From Ectothiorhodospiraceae bacterium (lineage in GTDB: Bacteria; Pseudomonadota; Gammaproteobacteria; HK1): a stretch of DNA of 64,000 nt. This document shows, piece after piece, positions 60,505-64,000 of this stretch. The notes under the pieces are model-generated. The model had not been told where the DNA came from. It searched no databases and saw only the letters and a program-made list of their open reading frames with translations. The stretch lies in the NCBI GenBank assembly GCA_024234875.1, contig JACKNM010000003.1, positions 240,001 through 304,000 of the forward strand, read 5' to 3'. A program made the position numbers and the translations under genes. Every line of letters begins with the position of its first letter. The stretch's first letter is position 1.

Positions 60505-60667
60505 GTTGCTCTCCTGATTCGGTTGCGCGGCGAATCCCGCGTGTCAGGAGAACCTTAGGCGCTGCCCATATCGCAATAAATAGGAGATCGCGAGAAGAAT
60601 TGTTGCGAATAAAGGCCTAATGCAGTGGGCCGATCGCAGTGCCGATGCCGAGGCTGAGGCCGAGCGC

Positions 60668-61933
60668 TCAGCCGTAGAGCGGGAAGCGCTCGCAGAGCGT
60701 GTCCACCTCGGCCCGGGCGCTGGCCACCGCGTCGGCGGTGTCGCCGGCGATCAGCGCGTCCACGAGGTCGGCGATCATCGTGCCGAGCCGGGTGGTCTCG
60801 GCCTCGCCGAGTCCGCGGGTGGTGATGGCCCCGGTGCCCAGGCGGACGCCGACCCATTCCGATGGCCGCGGTGCGTCGAACGGGACCGGGTTCTTGTTCG
60901 AGGTGATTCCCGCCGCGGCGAGGGTGTCCTGCACCTGCTGCCCGGTGACCCCCCGGCCGCTGAAGTCGAGCAGCACGATGTGGGTGTCGGTGCCCCCGCT
61001 CACGATGGTGATGCCGCGCTCGGCGAGGGTCGCCGCCAGCGCCCGCGCGTTGGCGCACACCGCGCTCGCGTAGTCACGGAAGGCAGGCTGCAGGGCCTCG
61101 CCGAGGCACACCGCCTTGGCGGCGAGGATCTGGCTGTGGAGGCTTCCCTGCACTCCGGGGAAGACCGCCGACTGCAGCTTGCGCGCCCAGGTGTCGTCGC
61201 GCGAGAGGATCAGGCCACCGCGCGGACCGCGCAGCGTCTTGGTGGTGGTGCCGGTGACGATGTCGGCGTGTGGCACCGGGCTAGGGTGGACGCCCCCGGC
61301 CACCAGACCCGCGATGTGGGCCATGTCGACGAGGAAGTACGCACCGACCGCGTCGGCAATGGCACGCATGCGCGCGAAGTCGATCTCACGCGGGTAGGCC
61401 GAGCCACCGGCGATCAACAGCCGCGGCCTCACCTCCTGTGCCTGTGCCTCGACCTGGTCGTAGTCGATGCGCCCGGTGTCGCGCCGAACGGTGTAGTGGT
61501 GGGCCTCGAACCACCGACCCGAGAGATTGGGGCGCGCGCCGTGGCTGAGGTGGCCGCCAGCCGCGAGATCCAGGCTGAGTATGCGGTCACCCGGCCGCAC
61601 GAGGGTGAAGAAGACAGCCTGGTTCGCCTGCGTGCCGGAATGGGGCTGGACGTTCACGTAGCGGGCGCCGAAGAGCGTGCGCGCGCGCTCGATCGCCGCC
61701 GTCTCCACCGTGTCCACGTGCTCGCCGCCACCGTGAAAACGGCTGCCCGGATAGCCCTCCAGTGTCTTGTTGGTCATCGCGTGACCGAGGGCTTCCAGCA
61801 CCGCGCGACTGACGATGTTCTCCGACGCGATGAGCTCGAGGCTCGAGCGCTGGCGGCGATCCTCCGCCGCGAGCGCGTCGGCAACGAGCGGATCGGTGGT
61901 GCTCAGCCCGGCGGTGAAGAACTGACGGCTCAT
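60668..61933 (-). CDS. glyA: Serine hydroxymethyltransferase
   Basis: The 421-residue protein has the SHMT landmarks: LIASENIVSRAVLEALG, YPGSRFHGGGEHVD, NVQPHSGTQANQAVF, LVDMAHIAGLVAGG and the PLP lysine in TGTTTKTLRGPRGG. The residue before the lysine is threonine, where E. coli has histidine. It interconverts serine and glycine and supplies one-carbon units. ATG 61933 follows GAGGACCGATCG. No other one-carbon gene is adjacent. Confidence 0.97.
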   Translation of the reverse strand: MSRQFFTAGLSTTDPLVADALAAEDRRQRSSLELIASENIVSRAVLEALGHAMTNKTLEGYPGSRFHGGGEHVDTVETAAIERARTLFGARYVNVQPHSGTQANQAVFFTLVRPGDRILSLDLAAGGHLSHGARPNLSGRWFEAHHYTVRRDTGRIDYDQVEAQAQEVRPRLLIAGGSAYPREIDFARMRAIADAVGAYFLVDMAHIAGLVAGGVHPSPVPHADIVTGTTTKTLRGPRGGLILSRDDTWARKLQSAVFPGVQGSLHSQILAAKAVCLGEALQPAFRDYASAVCANARALAATLAERGITIVSGGTDTHIVLLDFSGRGVTGQQVQDTLAAAGITSNKNPVPFDAPRPSEWVGVRLGTGAITTRGLGEAETTRLGTMIADLVDALIAGDTADAVASARAEVDTLCERFPLYG

Positions 61934-62011
61934 CGATCGGTCCTCGGATGATTCGATATGGGTGTTGGCGCGGGTCCGCGTCGGCGTGCTGCGCGCGGAC
62001 GCTCGCGGTGG

Positions 62012-62578
62012 TCAGTCGATACGGGCGAGCACCCGTTCGCGAAGCGCGCGGGCGCGGGTCGGGTCGGGCAGCTCCGCTGCCAGCGCCTCGAGCAGGCCCT
62101 CGAGGGCGCGGCGGCCGGTGGGCACGCCTCGACTGGCGAAGTGCTCGTCGCAGATGAGCGTCGCGATCGGTCCGAGCAGCTCGGCCACCTCCTCGACCAC
62201 GACGGCGCGAATGCGGTCGGGTGCGGTGGCGAGGGTATCACCGGGCTCGGCCGACGGCTGCGCGGGCCCGCCATCTCCGAGCAGGGTGGCGACGAGCTCG
62301 GGCGTCGGCGGCAGCGACTGCGACTCGCTGGCGCCGACCTGCACCCCACGGGCGAAGCGATGCCGGCCGGCGCGGATTCCGCGCATCGCCGCGACCGCCT
62401 CCATCCCTCGCAGCCGACCGAACGCGACCGCGACGATGCCACCCCGGTCCAGCACGAACCGCGCCGAGTGGTTGTCGTCGGTCGCGATCATCAGCGTGCC
62501 GGTCGCGGACTGCTCGGTGAGTGCCCGCAGCGCCTGCATCAGCGACGCGAACGGAAGCGCCTCGCCCGAGTCGCTCAT
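62012..62578 (-). CDS. DUF4388/PATAN-like signalling protein
   Basis: The 188-residue protein starts MSDSGEALPFASLMQALRAL. Its N-terminal half (SATGTLMIATDDNHSARFVL, GIVAVAFGRLRGMEAV) resembles DUF4388/PATAN domains of bacterial response networks. The C-terminal half is helical (VEEVAELLGPIATLICDEHF, LEALAAELPDPTRARALRE). It lies 82 nt downstream of the dCache-HAMP gene on the same strand and may be its cytoplasmic partner; this is inferred from position. Confidence 0.72.
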   Translation of the reverse strand: MSDSGEALPFASLMQALRALTEQSATGTLMIATDDNHSARFVLDRGGIVAVAFGRLRGMEAVAAMRGIRAGRHRFARGVQVGASESQSLPPTPELVATLLGDGGPAQPSAEPGDTLATAPDRIRAVVVEEVAELLGPIATLICDEHFASRGVPTGRRALEGLLEALAAELPDPTRARALRERVLARID

Positions 62579-62660
62579 CGCCGCGTCGCGCGCGCGTCGG
62601 TCACCGAGCGGTGCCGCGCTGCTCGCGCGCATCCATCGATCGGCGTCCGTGTCATGCGGG

Positions 62661-63773
62661 CTATCGCGCCTCGGCCGCCGGCGTCGCGCGGCGCAGCCGC
62701 TCCATCGCGTAGCGCACGCTGGTGCCGAGGCGGTCGATGGCGCGCGCCAGCGCACCGATCTCGTCGGCGCGCGCGGTCTCGGAGATGGTCTGATCGAGCC
62801 CGCCACGGCTGATCGCATCGGCGATCCGGGTGAGGTTGCGAATCGGTCTGGTCAGGCGCGCGGTGACCAGCCAGGCGACGAGCGCCACCACCAGCACCGT
62901 CGCCCCGAGCAGCACGATCGCCTGACGATTGGCCTCGGAGACGGCTGCGAACGCTTCCGAGTACGGCTGCTGGGCGACGAGGATCCAGCCCTGCCGGGTG
63001 GTCGCCATCGCCGCGATCATCCGCTCGCCGGTCTCGTCGACGAAGGTGGCGCGCGTCTGGCCGATCTGCCGTGCGGCCTGGAACGCCGGATGATTCGCCA
63101 GATCCTTGCGCTCGCGCGTGTACGCCTCGTCCTGGTGCGCGATCACTCGCCCGGCGGGGTCGACGAGAAAGGCCGAGCCGGTGTCCCCGATGCGGGTCCG
63201 CGCCACGCGGTCCGAGATGTCGGCGATGCTGGTGCCGGCGGCGAGAACGCCGGCCAGGCCGCCGGCGTCGTCGCGGATCGGCACCGAGAGGATGAAGGCC
63301 GGCTTGCCGGTGGTGCGGCTCACCAGCACCTGCTGTCCGAGCGCCTGTCCTGCCAGCACCTGCTGGACATACTCACGGTCGCCGTAGAACTTGAGCTCCT
63401 TGCCGTCGCTCCGCCCGATGTTGTTGCCCTTCGGGTCGACGGTGAAGGCGAGATACGTCCAGTCGTAGACGTCGACGATCTGGGCGAGGATCGGATCCTG
63501 CAGATCCGCGCGCATCGAGCGCATTCCCGCCAGCATCGCGTTCTGCCGCAGCATGCGGTGATTCATGTCGACCCAGGAGTCGACGTAGCCGACGAGCTCG
63601 GTGGTGACCGACTCGAGCTGGTCGTCGGCCTGTCGCGCGAGCTCCGCGATCGTGCTGCGGTAATTGACGGACCAGATGCCTGCCAGCGGCACCAGGGCCA
63701 CCAGCAGCAACGTGATCAGCGTCTTGTGGAAGATCCCGAGACCGAGTCGTGCCTTGCTCTGCTTCTGTGCCAT
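62661..63773 (-). CDS. dCache-HAMP membrane receptor without output domain
   Basis: The 370-residue protein has a first transmembrane segment (about 17-36) and a large periplasmic double-Cache sensor (about 40-280; VDVYDWTYLAFTVDPKGNN, FILSVPIRDDAGGLAGVL, DTGSAFLVDPAGRVIAH). A second transmembrane segment (about 285-305) leads to a HAMP domain (about 306-355, TRPIRNLTRIADAISRGGLD). It then ends after about 15 residues. No methyl-accepting, kinase or cyclase domain follows. The stop is real, with the DUF4388-like gene after it. Confidence 0.87.
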   Translation of the reverse strand: MAQKQSKARLGLGIFHKTLITLLLVALVPLAGIWSVNYRSTIAELARQADDQLESVTTELVGYVDSWVDMNHRMLRQNAMLAGMRSMRADLQDPILAQIVDVYDWTYLAFTVDPKGNNIGRSDGKELKFYGDREYVQQVLAGQALGQQVLVSRTTGKPAFILSVPIRDDAGGLAGVLAAGTSIADISDRVARTRIGDTGSAFLVDPAGRVIAHQDEAYTRERKDLANHPAFQAARQIGQTRATFVDETGERMIAAMATTRQGWILVAQQPYSEAFAAVSEANRQAIVLLGATVLVVALVAWLVTARLTRPIRNLTRIADAISRGGLDQTISETARADEIGALARAIDRLGTSVRYAMERLRRATPAAEAR

Positions 63774-64000
63774 CCCGCGATCTCGCTCCCGGGTCGACGA
63801 CGCTCCCGTCCGTGACGTCGTTGCCCATGCGAACGACCCGCGCACCCCTTGCGTGGTCCTCGTGAGCGGTGGATGCCGTGCGGCCGAAGTCTATTCCTCG
63901 GTCTGGCGGCTGACCACCCCGATGGGTGACTGGCGTGCACGGTGGGACGAGCGCCGTCGGCGCTGGAGATGGGGTGTCGGCTCGACGGTCTTCCGCGTCA
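63774..64000. other. Right edge, no recognised gene
   Basis: These 227 nt precede the dCache-HAMP gene and should hold its promoter. No frame here shows a recognisable protein; part of a gene extending beyond the window cannot be excluded. Confidence 0.4.

Noticed and set aside
60505..60667. Riboswitch upstream of glyA or the small basic protein gene
   Set aside because: The AT-rich stretch lies downstream of the glyA stop. No glycine-riboswitch-like core or paired domains could be recognised.

Overview
The window is about 64 kb of very GC-rich chromosome from a proteobacterium, most likely a gammaproteobacterium. Supporting points are the 23S/5S sequences, the birA-coaX-SPOR protein-tRNA-Thr order, the CCA-adding enzyme, and a class III (PhaC/PhaE) polyhydroxyalkanoate synthase with a PhaR regulator. 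I see no phage, plasmid or insertion-sequence genes. All calls come from reading the sequence; no database search was run.

Layout. Positions 1-3290 are the end of a ribosomal RNA operon (spacer, complete 23S, 5S, terminator). Positions 3.3-15.6 kb hold mostly housekeeping genes: a cysteine desulfurase-family enzyme, a YdcH-like protein, an AlaX-type editing protein, a J-domain protein with a VWA-like neighbour, malic enzyme MaeB, a gamma-glutamylcyclotransferase-like protein, an OmpA-type lipoprotein, cca, an FHA protein and a DUF4384 protein. A perfect CRP-type site lies between the last two. Positions 15.6-22 kb are a polyhydroxyalkanoate locus: phaR, phaB, phaP and a small DUF6489-like gene on the plus strand, facing acs-phaE-phaC on the minus strand. 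PhaR-like TGC-rich operators lie at three of its promoters. Positions 22-33 kb carry a methyltransferase, a nucleotidyltransferase-fold protein, a MORN/peptidoglycan-binding fusion, an esterase-like hydrolase, an LplT-like transporter, a membrane ankyrin protein, birA, coaX, a SPOR protein and tRNA-Thr.

Positions 33-47 kb are accessory. The most striking locus is at 33234-35249: a 62-residue peptide with a double-glycine leader and a two-fold repeated core motif, translationally coupled (ATGA) to an ATP-grasp ligase and followed by a methyltransferase. It looks like an undescribed graspetide-like peptide-modification system. A second unusual locus at 42763-46283 pairs an exported Ser-Pro repeat protein, encoded by eight 36-bp tandem repeats, with two divergently transcribed glycosyltransferases. 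One of these resembles the eukaryotic Skp1 (hydroxyproline) GlcNAc-transferase family. Between the two loci lie small-molecule catabolism genes.

Positions 47-50 kb encode a complete TRAP transporter with a perfect 17-bp hairpin between the binding protein and the permease genes. Positions 50-60 kb hold a SYLF protein, a periplasmic metallo-beta-lactamase-fold protein, and a block of catabolic genes (class III aminotransferase, Gfo/Idh/MocA, enolase superfamily, EamA exporter, CHRD protein, Ldh2-type dehydrogenase). Two diverged, oppositely oriented copies of a roughly 0.2-kb repeat flank this block. The window ends with a small basic protein, glyA, a DUF4388-like protein and a dCache-HAMP receptor that lacks an output domain.
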